From positions 1-64,000 of the forward strand of contig JALUXX010000004.1 of the NCBI GenBank assembly GCA_027013145.1: DNA of 64,000 nt. Reading direction: 5' to 3'. Shown one piece after another: positions 62,663-64,000 of the stretch (positions are counted from its first letter, which is position 1; the number at the start of each line of letters is the position of its first letter). The notes below the pieces were generated by a model, which saw only the letters and a program-made list of their open reading frames with translations, did no database searches and was not told the origin of the DNA. The stretch comes from Gammaproteobacteria bacterium. GTDB lineage: Bacteria; Pseudomonadota; Gammaproteobacteria; 21-64-14. The position numbers and the translations under genes were made by a program.

Positions 62663-63442
62663 TCAGCCGCCCGTCTCGACGGCGCCGATCAGCCCCTCCT
62701 GCACCCAGCCCTTGAGCAGCCCGGCCGCCTGCAGCGGCGCCTCCGCCTCGCCGAACCACTCGCACAAGCCCTGGCACAGGTCCGCGAACGGCGAGCCGGC
62801 GCCGGCGGCGTCCAGCGCCCACGCCTCGGGGGCGGAGAGCGAACGGAAGTAGTTGGTCAGGTCGCGCCGCCACAGCACCCAGGCGACCGGTTGCGGCGTG
62901 CGCGCGGGCGGGGACGGCGTGGCGCCGTCCTGCACGTCCTTCCACAACTGCGCCACCGCCCAATGCAGATCCAGACGGCGCACGGAGGGGTGCGGAAACA
63001 GCCGCATGCCCGGCCAGCGTTCGGGCGCGACCGCGGCCACGTCCGCCACCGTCACGACCGCGGCGTCGGCGGCGTCGAACACCTCGGTCATGGCCCACTC
63101 GAAGGCGGCCAGCTCCGCGAGCCACGGCGCCTCGTCCGCGCGCCGCAGCGAATCGGCCAACCCGGCACCGAACCAGCGGATCGAGAAATGGCGCGAGGGG
63201 TGCGCCTCGATATAACGCCGCCCGATGCGCTCGAAGCCCTCGTCTCCGAGCACCGCCTTGAGTACCCGGAAATCCGACTCGAGCGCCTCGAGCAGGCGCA
63301 GCCGGTAGGCCTCGCCGTAGACCGCCAGCCGCTGCGCGGCGCCGGTGCGGGCGCTGTCGGCGATGCGGGGGACGATCCCGGCCGTCTCGCCGCTGAGGAC
63401 GTAGTCGCGGAATGCCTGCTGCAGCGCGCGCAATCCGCTCAC
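62663..63442 (-). CDS. hvfC: HvfC/BufC-like DUF2063 protein
   Basis: 259 residues from GTG. The N-terminal DUF2063 part ([16 protein letters not shown] and [20 protein letters not shown], then [19 protein letters not shown]) is typical of HvfC, which acts with HvfB in making small modified peptides (bufferins) that bind metals. The C-terminal half is a divergent domain. The GTG start overlaps the HvfB stop (GTGA), so the two are coupled. The bufferin precursor would lie beyond the window. Confidence 0.85.
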   Translation of the reverse strand: MSGLRALQQAFRDYVLSGETAGIVPRIADSARTGAAQRLAVYGEAYRLRLLEALESDFRVLKAVLGDEGFERIGRRYIEAHPSRHFSIRWFGAGLADSLRRADEAPWLAELAAFEWAMTEVFDAADAAVVTVADVAAVAPERWPGMRLFPHPSVRRLDLHWAVAQLWKDVQDGATPSPPARTPQPVAWVLWRRDLTNYFRSLSAPEAWALDAAGAGSPFADLCQGLCEWFGEAEAPLQAAGLLKGWVQEGLIGAVETGG

Positions 63443-64000
63443 GGGGCGAGCCCGGCCGCCCGCGGGGCCGCGGCGATCCCGCGGGCGTAGTCCAGCTCCG
63501 CGATCAGATCCTCGAGCGGCGGGATGTCGGCGTCGCGCTCGATCATCGCCGAGACCGCGCCGAAGCGGCGCACCGCATCGGCGTACAGCGACCAGACCGG
63601 GTCGATGACCGGATGATCGTGGGTATCGATGATGCAGTCCTCGCGCCGCGTATGGCCGGCGAGATGGAACTGCCATACCCGCTCCACGGGGATGCCCGCG
63701 AGGTAGTCGGCCGGATCGAAATCGTGGTTGAACGCGCTGACGTAGATGTTGTTGATGTCGAGCAGGATCAGGCAATCGGCCCGGCGTGCGACCTCCGCGA
63801 GGAACTCCCACTCCGTCATCTCCGACTCGCGGTAACTCACGTAGCTGGACACGTTCTCCAGCAGGATGCGCCGCCCCAGAAACTCCTGCACTGCACCCAC
63901 ACGCCCGACGACGTGGCGCAACGCCTCCTCGGTGTAGGGCAGCGGCATCAGGTCGTGCAGATTGGTGCCGTCCAGTCCGGTCCAGCACAGATGGTCGGAG
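63439..64000 (-). CDS. hvfB: HvfB/BufB-like DUF692 metalloenzyme, partial
   Basis: The C-terminal about 186 codons of a DUF692 (MbnB-like) protein, open to the window edge. Metal-binding residues of the TIM-barrel appear in [36 protein letters not shown] and WQFHLAGHT with THDHPVID, all family landmarks. DUF692 enzymes use iron to modify cysteines in a partner peptide. The start lies outside the window. Confidence 0.9.
   Translation of the reverse strand, partial: SDHLCWTGLDGTNLHDLMPLPYTEEALRHVVGRVGAVQEFLGRRILLENVSSYVSYRESEMTEWEFLAEVARRADCLILLDINNIYVSAFNHDFDPADYLAGIPVERVWQFHLAGHTRREDCIIDTHDHPVIDPVWSLYADAVRRFGAVSAMIERDADIPPLEDLIAELDYARGIAAAPRAAGLAP

Overview
The window is a chromosomal segment of a very GC-rich proteobacterium, most likely a gammaproteobacterium. 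The signs are an Lhr helicase, MetX, MgtE, an HvfB/HvfC pair, a LemA-GIDE pair, and two-partner secretion next to TonB/ExbBD. No rRNA or tRNA gene is visible, so the lineage cannot be fixed further. Codon use is strongly G/C at third positions everywhere except in the first 5.3 kb, which is visibly richer in A/T.

Left end (1-6.4 kb): an integron. A tyrosine recombinase of the IntI type (5451-6419, plus strand) faces away from an array of gene cassettes on the minus strand. Six attC sites and the attI junction can be placed base by base, because the core at the start of each cassette is the exact reverse complement of the R'' box at its end. The cassettes carry, outward from attI: two unrecognised proteins, a DUF962/Mpo1-like membrane protein, another unrecognised protein, a two-gene ParA ATPase plus HEPN cassette, a PD-(D/E)xK nuclease-like protein with a coiled coil, and the start of a DUF4393 (Abi-alpha-like) gene. 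The last is cut by one end of an insertion element, probably IS21-like, with four 25-bp-spaced repeats.

6.4-35.9 kb: ordinary chromosome. It holds lhr; a small ferredoxin-like protein; a three-gene operon (MscS/CmpX-like channel, a soluble MgtE-N/CBS protein, full MgtE); a MetX-family acyltransferase; a coupled operon of DUF4442 thioesterase-like protein, nitronate monooxygenase-like enzyme and monoacylglycerol lipase-like hydrolase; an S41 protease; LemA and GIDE; a PEBP-like protein; a globin-coupled GGDEF-EAL protein; mltF; and a cytochrome b561 - PepSY - response regulator - histidine kinase operon. It ends with an M42-type peptidase, a SirB1-like protein, an inositol-monophosphatase-family protein, a YbaK-like deacylase and a DUF488 pair.

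35.9-57.9 kb: the most striking region. A single-strand run of nine genes encodes a VPLPA-CTERM protein, a PstS-like binding protein, a TpsB outer-membrane transporter, a 3334-residue TpsA exoprotein, a DUF2341-LamG-ExbB fusion, ExbD, TonB, a porin and a periplasmic coiled-coil protein. A small, possibly DNA-binding gene diverges from it. The whole block is bracketed by two arrays of the same ~132-bp REP-like repeat in the same orientation. This suggests a surface-protein secretion or uptake machine energised through TonB, on a segment that could recombine as a unit.

57.9-64 kb: a Glu/Leu/Phe/Val-type dehydrogenase, a poorly supported membrane protein, a KimA-like APC/KUP-superfamily potassium transporter, and an hvfC-hvfB pair running off the right edge.
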